A stretch of DNA of 64,000 nucleotides from Scalesia atractyloides. Taxonomy: Eukaryota; Streptophyta; Magnoliopsida; Asterales; Asteraceae. The position numbers were made by a program, and so were the translations under genes. Positions 33,376 through 45,973 of the stretch are shown in pieces. Below the pieces are notes generated by a model. The model was not told where the DNA came from, made no database searches, and saw only the letters and a program-made list of their open reading frames with translations. The stretch spans positions 59,526,610 through 59,590,609 of the forward strand of contig CAMTDV010000013.1 in assembly GCA_947069175.1 (NCBI GenBank). Reading direction: 5' to 3'. Each line of letters opens with the position of its first letter. Position 1 is the stretch's first letter.

Positions 33376-36010
33376 TGTCACACCCCGACCCGCAGCGGAA
33401 AAGGTGATCGGGGCATGATTGGGTTATCATCAAAGCTCATGACATTTATTATGCGTTTCATATTCATTAAATACAATTTAATGGAGATTTACAATAAATG
33501 TTACAACGTATTCTAACTATCAATCTAAGCTTCTTTGTTCTCTTCTAAGGCATTTCCTATGTTTTCTTTGCTTCAACCTGTTCACATGTATCATGTGTAA
33601 AAAGGTTTTGGATCAACATAAAGTTGGCGAGTGAATCCTATGGAAAACATTTGAACAAGTTTATTTGAATTGATTATGAAATATGTGCACAACCAAACAT
33701 GAGTAAAAATAGATGTAAACTTATTCAACAATCATAAGATATTAAATAAAACACACATGAACAATAATGGAACATTTAGAGGCACGCGATGCTCAACTCG
33801 TCTCTCACGAGGAACTGAGGGGCCTAATGAATGAATTGCTTAAACATGATAATATGAATGACACAACTACAAACAATATAAACTCAATGATACACACATG
33901 AACAATAATGAATTTGATTTGAGGCACGCGTTGTTCAACTCGTCTCCCACGAGGAACTGATGGGCTTAATGAATGAGTTTCATATAATTTGACAAAAGGA
34001 AATAAGTAATCACAACAATATAAACAATCTAAGTTTAGATCATGATGTGGTATGGCACAAGTTTAAATAAACAAGTTAATTATTTTTATAACACATGACA
34101 CACCCCAAAACGTGTAATTTAAAAGGGGGAGTTGTAAGATTCACTCACAGTGGGTGCGTTCGGTTGATGATGTTGAATGCACGCGAAGTGGTTTTAACCA
34201 CGAGTGAGATTAACCTAGATAAATATCATTATGGTTCGGTAAGTAAACGGATTTTATTAATCTATTTTAGTAGGATTGTTGGGTGTATTGTTGTGAGTTT
34301 AAGGCTATTTTCTAACCTTAAAAATGTTATTTTTAAGTATTTTAATTGATTTTTAATTAAAATAATTAAATAAAAATAATAAAAAAATTTGACTTTTTCT
34401 GACCGTTGACTTTGACTTTGACCGTTGACTGACCGTTGACCGGTTCGTATGCGTATTGTTGTGCGCTGAGTGAGGCTCGAACCCGAGACCTCCCGTACGC
34501 GTGCACGCAGCTCTACCAACTGAGCTACGTGTCTAACCCGTCATATATCTGATTTTAATTATATTTATACATTAATTAGTTTAAACCGAAAATCATTTAT
34601 TTTTTAAAAACGATTTAATTATTCGGACCGGTGCGCTCCACAGGTCTCGAACCCGGGACCTGTGGGTTGCGTAACACACAGTCCACCGCTGGACTGTGTG
34701 TTTAACATGTTATATAATCCAATTTTTATTATACTTAAATACAAACTATTTGTTTTCATTTCTGACTTATTTAAAAAGGTAGAATAATTGTCCGGGTCGA
34801 TGCAGAAGACCGGACTCGAACTCGTGACGTGCGACTTAAACATACACACAGTCCACCGCTGGACTGTGTGTCTAACTTGGTTATTATTCCGATTATTAAT
34901 ATACTTAACATATACCTGTGGCGACTCCGGTTCGGTTAACAAAACAAAAAGGCATTTTATTAAAGCGGCGTGTGTGGAACAAGATTCGAACTCGAGACCT
35001 TTGTGTTTATTGTGCACACAGTCCACCGCTGGACTGTGTGTCTAACCCGAGTAATATCTTGCTTTTAATTATACTTAAACGTTACCGAACATCGTCTTCT
35101 TCACTGGTTTTAACCAGAATCGGAAATCGACTGGTTCGATGATTAAAACATGATCTTTAGTGACAGAGGGTTAATTACAAGTGAGATTAAATAAAAAGAA
35201 TGAAGAAATTAAGCGTGAGGTATACCGACTAGCTTTCCTCTGTTTTCCGGCAGAACTCCGGCGACATCAATAGGCTCCGGCGTCGGGTGTCTTGCAGCAG
35301 CGAGTCTCCGGAAAACTCACAAAGGGTGTGGGTATCCCCGGTATAAGCTCAGGGGTTTCAGTAAGGTTCAGAAATGAAGAACCCGGTTTTCCGGTGATGA
35401 GCAGAGATATTCCGGCGAGTGAGTTTTCGCCGAGAAAGGGTGCGGTTTTGAGCAAAAAGGTTTGCAGAAGTTCGAGGTGGTTTTTATAGGGCAAATCGTC
35501 GATGTATTTGGCCCGATTTCCAACTGGATTCATTGGTTATAAAAACTTCGGCGGTTATGACTTTGGTCGCGGACTCAAACATCGGTTATAACCGATATGG
35601 CGTTTATGATTTACGTTATAACTGAAAGAAAACGTTAAATTTCGCGAGATTACCGGGATTTTCGACGACTGAACTTTTGGGCGCCGGTTTTGAATTTGTA
35701 AAGTCATGATATCAATTAAATGATCTTAATGGTTAACAAAAGACATCAGTGGCGCAGTGGTTTGTGTGTTGTGTGCTAAGTTTGTTGCTGGACCGGTACT
35801 GACCCGGGTTCGAAACCCGGCAGGAACAAAGTATTTTTATTTTGCGATTTTTAACAGTTTTTCAAAAACTAATTATATATTCCCGTATAATAATTGATTA
35901 TGTATCGTTTAAAATTATTTTGGTCATTTAATTCGCAACGAAAATTTTAACTGACTGTTCGGTTGATAAACGGAGCGGGTTTGGTAAATCCGTTTTTGAC
36001 GGATGTTACA
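33376..36010 (-). repeat. LTR C (element 5' LTR)
   Basis: 2635 bp, adjoining the PBS at 33359-33373, so this is the transcriptional 5' LTR of the outer element. It differs from A and B near its right end (about 35907, 35924 and 35998). Confidence 0.95.
34461..35826 (-). other. tRNA-like module array in LTR C
   Basis: Same five modules: sense 5' ends at about 34533, 34702, 34872 and 35042; antisense module at about 35745-35826. In this 5' LTR the sense modules lie downstream of the TATA box and should be at the front of the element's RNA. Confidence 0.8.
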
Positions 36011-36015
36011 CACGA
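36011..36015. other. target site duplication CACGA, right copy
   Basis: Matches 19851-19855; no such copy flanks the inner LTR B. Confidence 0.9.
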
Positions 36016-36649
36016 CGCGGCTAGTGAGCCTGACACCATATCTTGCAGTCTACGGTGTAGGCAGGCCCTGCTCCCTGCATCGGCGACAGCGAGAAGCCAA
36101 ATCGCCGATGCGACATAACTAATTTTCATCCGTTTTCTTCGTTTTTCACACTCGGTTGGTCCTACCTCTATCCTGATGTTCCCTTAAGCTTCGAAAATGC
36201 TCATTAAACTCTATTAGACCTACAAAATACAAATCATATCAAAGTAGATCGTTCGAAACCTAAATTCGCGTAAAAGCACAAATTTAAATACTTATAACAC
36301 CGAACTTTCTACCACGTATCATATATATATCGAGCAATTGTAAGGAGAAATCTCATATGAGTTGAAAAAACTCACGAAAATGGGCCACAACTTGCCACAT
36401 GTTACTACTTTTTCAGTTTCTGACATTTACATTTTTTGTGTCAGGAATAGAGAGGGAGAGAGAATATGTTACACCTTTCAGCCGTTTATATTACATGTAA
36501 CTTCACATGTTACACATTTTTTGGGTTTAATTAAAACTTAAAATTACGAGTTTTTAATTTGTAGTGCATGTAATAAATATGTTATATGTTTTTATAGAAA
36601 GATTTTAGTGTAACAAATCCACTTGTTACACCTTTTTGTGTCAGACATA
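36016..36649. other. flanking DNA, no gene recognised
   Basis: Pre-insertion DNA right of the array, then AT-rich sequence. ORF 35947-36129 straddles the LTR border and is spurious. Confidence 0.6.
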
Positions 36650-37749
36650 TAGGCCTGTAAATGAACTGGACGTTCATTAAGTGTTCTGTGTGAAGTTTGT
36701 TTCTGTTCATTTATTTAATAAACAAACGTACATGAGCACAATTTTTTATTCATTTAACTAAACGAACGAACATGAGCACACATTTTGTTTGTTGATTTAT
36801 GTTCGATTATTTACATTTATTTATGTTAGTTCGTTTATGTTCGTTTCAATTTAAATACATAAATAGTTATATTTGTATAAATATTAAACAAAAAAGCCAC
36901 TTTCTGTCTACTTATTGTAGTGTTCAAATGAGAAGAAATTTTTTTAGAAAAATTTTCAACCAATAAGAATGCTTCATTTTACTGTATTTTATTTTTGTAT
37001 TTAATATTAGTGTAAGCGTATATTGGTAAACTTAAATAGATCATTAATTGTAGTCTTATTTTTTAATAGCTCACTACATTAAATTTGTAAGTTATTTTCA
37101 AAAAAAAAAATATTTTTTCAAAGAAGAAAAAAAATAAGTTAAAGTGTATGATAGATTAGAGTAGTGTATGATAAATTTGAATATGTGTAGGATAAATTTC
37201 AAAATGTGTAAGATAAAGTTTGATGCGTGTAGACAAGAATTTTCGTGTGAAGGATGATAGTCTTTATGGCTAATTAATTAGTCAAAATAATAATAAATGA
37301 GATTAGAGAAAAACTATTTAATGTTTACAATCGTATCATTTGTTTTTTTTTTTTTGTCTTCTCAGTTTAATTTTCTACTCAAATGAACCTCCCCTTTGAG
37401 CTTTATAGTAATAAAAATGGATTTTTCAAGGAATTTATTGTAATTAATCACCAATTTCCTATAAAAAATTACTTTATGTTCGTTAATGTTTGGTCAATTA
37501 TGTTATTTTGTAATCTTTATATTCATTTGTGATGTTTATTGTTTGTTAAGTTATGTTCGTTTATGTTCGTGAAGTGTCCGTTTAAGTTTTAAACGAATGA
37601 ACATAAACGAACATACCCATTTTCTTAATAAACGAACATGAACATAAAATAGTTTTTGATTATATTTTCGTGTTCGTCTTTGGTTAAAGTTAAATGAACG
37701 AACATGAACATGCATCTGTTCATGTTCGTTGGCTTCATTTATAGGTCTA
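36650..37749. mobile_element. hAT-like non-autonomous element with a second element nested inside
   Basis: Ends TAGGCCTGTAAATGAA and TTCATTTATAGGTCTA are imperfect inverted repeats (14 of 16). Near-identical 8-mers flank them: CAGACATA (36642-36649) and CAGACACA (37750-37757), the TSD size of hAT elements. Subterminal DNA on both sides is packed with GAACGAACATGAAC-type motifs. No transposase. The middle (about 36917-37400) looks like a separate short element of the family seen at 42.6 and 43.1 kb. Confidence 0.65.
36917..37402. mobile_element. short TIR element nested in the hAT-like element
   Basis: Starts AGTGTTCAAATGAGAAGAAA and ends near ACTCAAATGAACCTCCCC, an imperfect inverted pair. 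Inside are CAACCAATAAGAATGCTTC and AGTGTATGATAGATTAGAG motifs shared with 42584-43602. Confidence 0.5.
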
Positions 37750-37916
37750 CAGACACAAGAGAGAGAAAGTGTAAAAAGGTTATACACACTTTTTGTTAGA
37801 CTACACTTGTTCTTAAAAATGCTTTTTGTAATAGGTCAATCTCAACCATAAATTATTTAGATGGATAGTAGAGATGAGGTTTTCTTCTTGAACTCACATA
37901 GGTTTTCTTCATACCC

Positions 37917-37918
<2 letters not shown>

Positions 37919-37949
<31 letters not shown>
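37919..37949. repeat. (TA)n microsatellite
   Basis: About 15 TA units immediately left of a short TIR element. Confidence 0.97.
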
Positions 37950-37952
<3 letters not shown>

Positions 37953-38306
37953 TGAATTCGATTAAGAACCACCATAAGTTATGAAAACCATGAGAACTTT
38001 TACTTCCTACGCAAATTGGGTCATATTTTTTGCACAAAGGTAGGTAAAGATGTTATAACAAATCTGTAAAAGCAAAAACAAAAATTGCCGAGTCAGTAGT
38101 TACGCCTAATGTAAAATTTATTTATGGCTAAAATTTATTTTTTACATCACTAACAAAAAATTTACACCCATTTTTTTTAGTTTTATTTTTTTCGCTAGAA
38201 TAAGTGAGTTATTTTAAGATTTAAAAAAAAATTGAAAAACCTTTTGTAAGGTCTAGCTCTCATGGTTCTTACAACTTAAGATAGTTATCATTTTACCATA
38301 TCCCTA
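37950..38306. mobile_element. short TIR element in TA microsatellite (1)
   Basis: Left end has CCATAAGTTATGAAAACCAT; the right end, reverse-complemented, has TCTTAAGTTGTAAGAACCAT. TA repeats lie on both sides. About 357 bp; no ORF. Confidence 0.6.
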
Positions 38307-38343
38307 CATATACATACATATATATATATATATACACACATAT

Positions 38344-38380
<37 letters not shown>

Positions 38381-38750
38381 GGCTAAGTATTTACATGAAA
38401 CCTAAGTTATTGAGAAAACTTGAGAAACTCTAACATCCTAAGTTTTTTTTAAATCATACATGTAATATACATGTTTTTAAGTGTTTTGAGCAAAAAAAAA
38501 AGCGTCAACCAAATATTTTTTTTAAATAAACAAGGTTCAGTGTAAAAAAACCTGTTACATATCACAAAAACTTGTTTATTTTTAAAAATATATATATTTG
38601 GTCAGCACTTTTTTTAAATGTTTTTTTTTTGCTTAAAACTCTTAAAAATATGTATATTACATACGTGATTTTTTTCAAAAAATAAAAGTGTTGGGAAGTT
38701 AGAGTTTCTAGAGTTTCTCTCTAATATCGGGTTTCTTGTTAATCTCAGCC
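38381..38750. mobile_element. short TIR element in TA microsatellite (2)
   Basis: Left end GGCTAAGTATTTACATGAAA; right end reverse-complemented GGCTGAGATTAACAAGAAAC, and the similarity continues inward through GAGAAACTCTA-type blocks. TA repeats flank both ends. 370 bp; no ORF. Confidence 0.65.
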
Positions 38751-38902
38751 TTATATATATTAATGGGGACTTGGCATGCATTTAACATGTTAAAAAATCA
38801 ATCTAACATATTAAAAACTAAAATTTTTTAAAGTTTCCAAGCTTTTGCAAATAAATACGTATAGAAGACGTTTTAATAAAAAAAATAGAAAACTAATAAA
38901 AT

Positions 38903-41118
38903 TGTCACACCCTGACCTACAATAGATATGGTATGGGACATGATGATTATCCATAACTCATGACACTATTATAAGTTTAAAATTTAAAAGCATCAATTTT
39001 AAATTGTCATACATAATCATAAAATGTGTTCATCAAAACTCATATTATATAGAAAAGATAAATAATCATGTACAGACATCTCATGTATTACTAAGGCACA
39101 TCTTGTGTGTATTCAACTTCAAATCCTCTCAAAGTCATTTACTTGTATCATGCGTAAAAATGTTTTGGGTCAACAAAATGTTGGTGAATAGATCTAGATT
39201 TTAAATAAAATGTTTTGCTTTACGAATTGATTTATTTTGCTTAGAAATATTTTAAAAATATATTTAACTTGCAATTTCATGTGTTGTAGAAAAATTCATA
39301 ACACACACAACCACAACAACAATCAACAAATCACCACAATCATAATATAGATACAATAGAAATAATAAGACTCGAAGATTATAGCGGTATTAGTCTCAAG
39401 CCCCGAAGAGGGAGTCTAATACTAGTGGCGATACTAGGCTACAACCCATGGCCGTGGGAAACCTAGTCAGCGATTAGGATCCACGTGAAACATGTGACGC
39501 AAAGCGAATAAACACATAGATACACGTTTATGCAACGATAGATACTATAAATAATAGAAACAGTAAACGCGATACACATAGTGACACATTGACTTTGCAT
39601 TGTTATTAAATCAAATAGAAAACATGACACATGATACAACCCAAAAATATATAATGGCTAAAAAGGGGAGATGAAATAGATCTACACATTAGTTGCGAAG
39701 ATATGATCCACGAGAGTTACCGCACGAAACAGAAGGAAACATCGAACGAATTATCCTAAAATTATGAATAGAAAAAATACTAAACATCCAATGAATAAAA
39801 CAATGAAATTACATTCTAACACTTGGGAACTTTTGTATATTCTAATTTATGTATTTATCATTAACTATGTACTAATTAAATATGACTAAATTGTTTTTTT
39901 TTTACAACCATCCTTGTTTAACATATAAAAGTATATTTATTCTCATTAGTCACTAGAGATATAAATATATTAAAGGCGTTGGTCATTTAAGATATAGATT
40001 AAAGTCATTAACATAGATTAAAGTCATTAGTCACTAAAATATATTTAAGTCATTAATCACTAATAATTTAAGTCATTAGTCACTAAAAATTTATGTTAAG
40101 TCCAATATATACGTGTAACTTATCCAAAGGACACCTCTTACATGTTAAAGTTACTAGTTATAAACTTAAAATGTTAAGACAAGAAATAAATGCATTTTTG
40201 TTTCTAGTATTATATAACACGTGACTTTTAATAAAGTTCAACTTACATATATCTTTAAATATATATAAGTTTCCAATAACTACTATTTCAAGAATTATTA
40301 ATCCATCCATAGATTATATTATTCATCAAATTATCAAACCAATTATGTTACAAAATTTAAGAAAACGAGTTCATGAATTTTTATGGAATTAATTTTTATA
40401 TAGTTTTCTACAAAATGTATTGAGATCATCAATCTAAAAGGAATCTATGTGACATCTAGAAATTTATGAAATTGACACAATGTGATGACAAACATTATAC
40501 ACTAATCCAATTTTTTTTATGAAAACATAATCTAAATCAAAGCTCAAGTTCTATATTAAAAATAAAGAAACAAAATGTATATAAAATATAAACCTTTATC
40601 ATATAAATTGATAGAGGTTTATAAAATTCTTAAAAAATAAAAGAAATGGATTTTAGATATACCCACTATGAAGAAATCACAAGATGATGAGAAAAACCAA
40701 AGACTTGATCATGATTCTTGCTTCCACTTGATGATTTTGAGAGCACTTGGGCAGAATTTTGGAAGAGAAACTACCTGCTTGCTTACAGAATTTTTGGTGA
40801 AAAGATTAGAGTTTTAGAAAAGAAAGACAACATCATTTCTTTGTTTTAAAGATGACAAATTTGGATTGTAAATGACTTTTAATTTAGCCTTCATCGTTTC
40901 ATTGATTAAGACAGTAATGTTTGTCATAAAGTTGAGAAAATGAAAAGTATTTATATTATTTGTTATTATTTTTATTATTATTATTATTAAGACAATACAG
41001 AACAAGCAAATTAAATAAAAACTAAAATTCACAAGTAACAATAAAGACAAAGAATCTTTGTTTGAATTTGGGTTAAAATGGAGTGGGTTTTAGGATCCAT
41101 TTTATGACTGATGTTACA
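38903..41118 (-). repeat. solo LTR, gypsy type, TSD AAAAT
   Basis: Plus-strand borders TGTCACACCCTGACC (38903) and CTGATGTTACA (41118), flanked by AAAAT at 38898-38902 and 41119-41123. 2216 bp, no PBS, PPT or interior, so an LTR-LTR recombination product. It shares the TGTCACACCC border and an AATGTTTTGGGTCAACAAAA block with the gag-only family LTRs but lacks a clear tRNA-like array. An (ATT)n run is at about 40955-40990. Confidence 0.88.
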
Positions 41119-41334
41119 AAAATGCTTAAAACAGTAAAAAAAAGTTTACAAAAATGATTTTTTTATTTATATAGTTTCTACACATCTTTATATGTAAAAG
41201 TTCCAAAATTTTGTTTTAAAAAAACAACCTTTAGAATTTTAAATTGATTTTTTATGATATATTTAACATGTTAAATGTATGGTTTCCTCAGTTTTGCACT
41301 TTTTAGTAGTACCTATTGAACTTTACAATATATA

Positions 41335-41376
41335 CATACATATGTGTGTGTATGTGTATACACACACATATGTATG
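41335..41376. repeat. perfect palindrome in CA/TG-rich DNA
   Basis: Arms of 18 bp (41335-41352 and 41359-41376), the first CATACATATGTGTGTGTA, with a 6-nt spacer. Confidence 0.9.
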
Positions 41377-41390
41377 TTATATATATATAT

Positions 41391-42538
41391 AAGATTAGGT
41401 TCAAGAGTGAACAACTTCTTGAGAATGAAGTGAGTGAACTAATCTTAGCCTTTAATATTTTTTAGATTAAAAGGTAAAATTGACATTTGCCAAGTATTTT
41501 TAATTAAAATCTCTTAGTTTTTGATCTCTTAACTCTCTCTCTCATTTTTAATTATTCTATATTATTTTAATTATAAGAGATTGAATGTTTTAAATTTGGT
41601 AAACCATCATGGATTAGGACATATCATTCTACATCTTCAGCTCATATGTTGAAGTTAGATTAATAAATATTGCAGGCTATCACTCAAGAAGATGATAAAG
41701 ACAAAACTATTATTTTTTTTCAAATGTTTTTTTATAAATATTATGTTTACAAATTATTTAATTTCCAAATATTCGCAGCACTCATTTCTTTATCCATAGA
41801 TTTTATTTTAAATTTAAATTAAATATTGTTTTTCCTTTATTATCCATACATATAGATATTACAATATATTGTTTTTAACTTTTTATAATTTTCAAAAATA
41901 TTGAAAATTTTCTGTAAGAGTGAAATGGTAATTATTTTTGGGCATTAGGATGAAGTTATTTATTTTTGCATACATGTTTGTTTCGTTTTTATTAATTTCA
42001 TGATTTTATATGAATCCACTCCTCTGTGCATGCTTAATATTCTATATGTTGTTAATATACATATATGTACCATTTCTAAATATAATATACAGATGTCTAA
42101 AAGTCTGTACACATGGGTATAAACTAACAGTTGAGTATCTTGCATAAACTGATAGTTAGCGAGATTGTACAATATGTATAAACTAATTGATGTGTATCTT
42201 GTATAAACTGATAGTTAGCGAGACTGTACACATGTGTATAAACTAACGTATGTGTATCTTGTATAACTGATACTAGCGAGACCGTACACATCTGTATACA
42301 CTAACAGTTGTGTATCCTGTATATATGGAACTACGAGATTTTAGGGATTTTGATTTTATTGTTTAATAAATGTAATTTATAAAGACGCAAATACCCTTCT
42401 GTCAATTAATTTAAAGGGAAATTATAATATTATAATTATAATATTATAATTATAATCTTGTCATTATTTAAAAATTTCCAGATGATGTAATCTAATGGCT
42501 TAGATTATTTCAACCTAGTGTTCACTCTAGAACCCTAC

Positions 42539-42542
<4 letters not shown>
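41391..42542. mobile_element. short TIR element in TA microsatellite (3)
   Basis: Left end AGATTAGGTTCAAGAGTGAA; right end reverse-complemented AGGTAGGGTTCTAGAGTGAA. About 1150 bp. Contains a tandem run of TGTGTATCTTGTATAAACTG-like units at about 42110-42330. TA repeats on both sides; no coding region. Confidence 0.6.

Positions 42543-42583
<41 letters not shown>
42543..42583. repeat. (TA)n microsatellite
   Basis: About 18 TA units between two short elements. Confidence 0.95.
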
Positions 42584-42584
<1 letters not shown>

Positions 42585-43062
42585 GGGGAAGGTTCATTTG
42601 AGAATGAATTTAATGTGAGAAGAAAAAGAAGAAAGGATATAATGGTAAAACATTAAATAGTTTATAACTTCTCTCATTAATTATGTTATTCTCATTAATA
42701 AAGCAAAAACATTTTATCCTACATATTTCAAAATTTATCCTACATGTGTCTTACATTTACCGGAATTTATCCTACACACATGTAAATTTACCCTACACAT
42801 TTCAAAATTTATCCTACACATACTAAAATTTATCCTACACATGTCGAAAATTGTCCTACACCATAAATTATTTTATCTTGAAAAAAATGAGTTACAAGTT
42901 TAATTAATTAGCTAATTAATGATAATTATAGATTTACCTATATGCTATTTTTCAAAAACATTAAATACACACATTAAATGAAGTAAATGAAGAATTCCTA
43001 TTGGTTTTAAAAGTTGTTCTTTTTATTCTTACAAAATTTTTCTTCTCATTTGAACTCTCCAC
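42584..43062. mobile_element. short TIR element in TA microsatellite (4)
   Basis: Left end GGGGAAGGTTCATTTGAGAA; right end reverse-complemented GTGGAGAGTTCAAATGAGAA. Internal TTTATCCTACACATG-type repeats at 42715-42860 recur, inverted, in the next element. Confidence 0.65.
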
Positions 43063-43107
<45 letters not shown>

Positions 43108-43109
43108 TA
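43063..43109. repeat. compound (TA)n(TG)n microsatellite
   Basis: TA run followed by about 11 TG units. Confidence 0.95.
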
Positions 43110-43602
43110 TAGTGGAAGGTTTAAAGGAGAAGAAATTCTTTATAAGAAGAAAAAAGAATAATTTCAACCAATAAGAATTTTAATTTTACTTCATTTTTTT
43201 AGATTTTATTTTAAGGGTATATTAGTAAACTTACAAAGATCATTATTAATAACAAAGTAAATTAAATTTGTAACTCATTTTTAAAATATGTATTTTTTTT
43301 CAAATTAAAGACAACTTAATTAAAGTGTAGAATAAATTACAATGTGTACAAGATAAATTACAAGGTGTGTAGGATATATTTTGAAGTGTATAGGATAATA
43401 TTCTAGAATGTGTAGGGTATGTAGAAAAATTTTGATATGTGTAGGTTTTGTAGATTATATGTAGGATAATAAATGATTACTTGACTAATTAATTAAAAAG
43501 AGAAAAATTAATGAGATGAGTTATAAATAAACTAGTATTTTACTAATATGTCTTTCCTTCTTCTTCTTTTCAATAATTTTTTTCTCATTTCATCCTCCCC
43601 CT
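43110..43602. mobile_element. short TIR element in TA microsatellite (5)
   Basis: Left end TAGTGGAAGGTTTAAAGGAG; right end reverse-complemented TATAGGGGGAGGATGAAATG. Related to element 4 in inverted orientation. About 490 bp. Confidence 0.6.
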
Positions 43603-45226
43603 ATATAATATATTATATATATAGGATTCGGTTCAAGAAAGAATCATACCAGTTGCGAGAACCATGAGAACTTCTCTCATCCAATAGAATTTGACACATC
43701 ACTATAATCAATTTAATTTAAAAGGGTATTTAGTCTTTTTCTCTCAATATCACATCCTCTTTCTCTTATCTCTAAAACACATCACATCATAATTTATATA
43801 TCTGGCATAACATTATCTCTCTCCTTTAATCTCTTTTAACTTTTTATATTTAAAATTTGAAAAAAAATATCTTAGTTTTAAATTCAAACACCAAAAATAT
43901 TTGCGTAATTTAGAAAATAGAAAAAATAGAAAATGATATCTATTTTTTTGTTCTATTTTCTTAATTATGACATAATGTTCTTAAAAAAATTCAAGCTATA
44001 TTTTTTTATATGTTTATTAGAAAATATAAAATTATCAAAAATGATATTTATTTCTTTTGCCTATTTTCCCTAATTCTAACATAACGTTCTTTATAAAATG
44101 CAAGCTATATTTGTGTTTTATGTTTATTGAGAATTTCTATTTAATTCGTTAAAGTTTGATGACTTTGCACTAGAACTTTTTAAAAAACATTCCACAATGT
44201 GCGTAAAAATGTTTTGATAACGTGTGTAAAAAAAGTTTGACAACGTGCGTAAACATTAACACGAACTGAGTATGAGAACACCACTATGTATAAAAATAAA
44301 TAAATAAAAATGTTTTGACAACATGCGTAAAAAAATTTTCTTTACGCCCCTGATCGCCGATTCGAGTTCCTCTAAATGTCACGCGTAAATATAATTTTCA
44401 AAAGTATGTAAAAACCATCGGCTTAAAATAGCTTTTACGTACGTTTAAAAAATGTTTTTATGTAAGTATTCAAATGTAAAATATTGTTTTTGTGCATGGT
44501 GTCGAATAAAAAAAATTGTCTTTTTACACCCCTGATCGTCGGTCCGAGCTCCTCTAAACATCACACGTAAATCTATTTTTCAAACGTATGTAAAATGGCA
44601 CGCGTAACTGTTTAGTTTTTACATACGTTTGAAAAATTGTTTTCTCGTACGTTGTCGAATGTAAGAAAAATTCGCGCACGGTGTCGAATGTAAAAAAAAT
44701 TCACGCACGGTGTCGAATGTAAAAAATGTTTTTTATTACACACGATAAAAAATGTTTTTTTACGCTCCTGATCGGCGGCACGAACTTCTCTAAACGTTTG
44801 TGGAATGTAAACGCTCTGTCTTTTTCTTTGATTTTCGTAGGTGTTGGGGCTTTTACGTTCAAATGACGAGAATAACGAACAAAAAATGAAGATCAAGGTC
44901 AAATTTGAAGACTTTTTCTTTTTATGCATGTAGTGTAATTTTTTTGTATAAAAATATGTGTTATAATTAATTTTTTTTTAAATAGATAAACGTAATTAAT
45001 GTTGACATGAAAAGTGATGTAGTATATGATGTTTAATTGTCAGTTTGACAACTTGACATGAATAGTACACAAGTCAAATTTTTTCAAAATACCCTTCTTG
45101 TATTATTTATTTTTTTAATCAATAAAATCACTATAAGACAAATCAAAGTTAAACATAGAATGAAAATATTTAGGGTTTAGAAATGTAAAAATAGATATTT
45201 GACCAAAGATTAGTATTACAACTACA
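43603..45226. other. AT-rich DNA with short repeats, no gene
   Basis: After another TA run at about 43605-43622, GGATTCGGTTCAAGAAAGAA looks like the left end of a sixth short element whose right end I cannot place. From 44190 to 44780 the motifs GTGTCGAATGTAAAAAA and GCGTAAAAATGTTTT recur loosely, including a 27-bp near-tandem at about 44660-44730. ORFs here are not credible. Confidence 0.55.
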
Positions 45227-45973
45227 TGAAACGCCCCAAGACCGAGGGATCTCGCCAATTGAGTTTACTCTTCAACAAATAGTTCTTAAACCGTAACTTT
45301 CCTTAATAAAAAATGGACACTTAAACGCTTAGGCATTTACCGTTAACTATAGATGCTTACGTTAACTTTTGAATATGATGTTAACTTTAAATGAATCAGT
45401 GCTAACTTTAGACATCGGGCTTAATTTAGACGTGATAGGTCCCCTTTAACATTGACTAGATATACATGCATACTTTGGATACTTTATATTTTACCTTTAT
45501 AAAAACTTTAAACATGCATGGGTTGCATCTAAGAGAAATGTTAGCTTTAGACATGTGCCGAATACCTTTGAGGCTAAAGCCAAAATAATTAATTTATTTA
45601 TAAGCATACCTTTCTTTAGGAACATACTTTACTTTGGGTTTCTTTGAAAAACTATGTCTTTCTTTAGAAATTTATGTTTTTAAACCACTTGAAATGAGTA
45701 TGTAAACGGCCCCAAAATCATCTATAGCAGGGGCCAGGAAACCCATCTTAAAGGGAGAACAATCTGTAATATGATGATGTTGTCTTAACTGTAACATCCG
45801 TCAAAAACCGGATTTACCAAACCCGCTCCGTTTATTAACCGAACAATCAATTAAAAATTTCGTTGCGTATTTAATGCCCAAATTAATTTTAAACGATACA
45901 TAATTAATAAGTATATTGGAATATATAATTTATATTTGAAAAAGTATATAAAATAAGGAAATAAAAATAAAAG

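Larger units (their letters stand above)
19856..36010 (-). mobile_element. tandem LTR-int-LTR-int-LTR array of a non-autonomous gag-only gypsy element
   Basis: Three near-identical LTRs (A 19856-22491, B 26619-29252, C 33376-36010) alternate with two near-identical interiors (22492-26618 and 29253-33375), all on the minus strand; the repeat period is about 6.76 kb. CACGA precedes LTR A (19851-19855) and follows LTR C (36011-36015), so the array descends from one insertion and grew afterwards. Each interior has a PBS, a leader, a two-knuckle Gag, hairpin repeats and a PPT, but no protease, RT, RNase H or integrase. This matches gag-only LTR elements (TR-GAG class), mobilised by an autonomous relative. 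LTRs A and C differ at only about 14 sites that I could see in 2.6 kb, so the insertion is young. Confidence 0.92.

Noticed and set aside
40814..41050. Hydrophobic minus-strand ORF as a membrane protein
   Set aside because: Located at the end of a solo LTR in an ATT microsatellite; hydrophobicity comes from A/T-rich codons.
44612..44929. Minus-strand 105-aa ORF
   Set aside because: Made of short tandem AT-rich repeats; no conserved domain seen.
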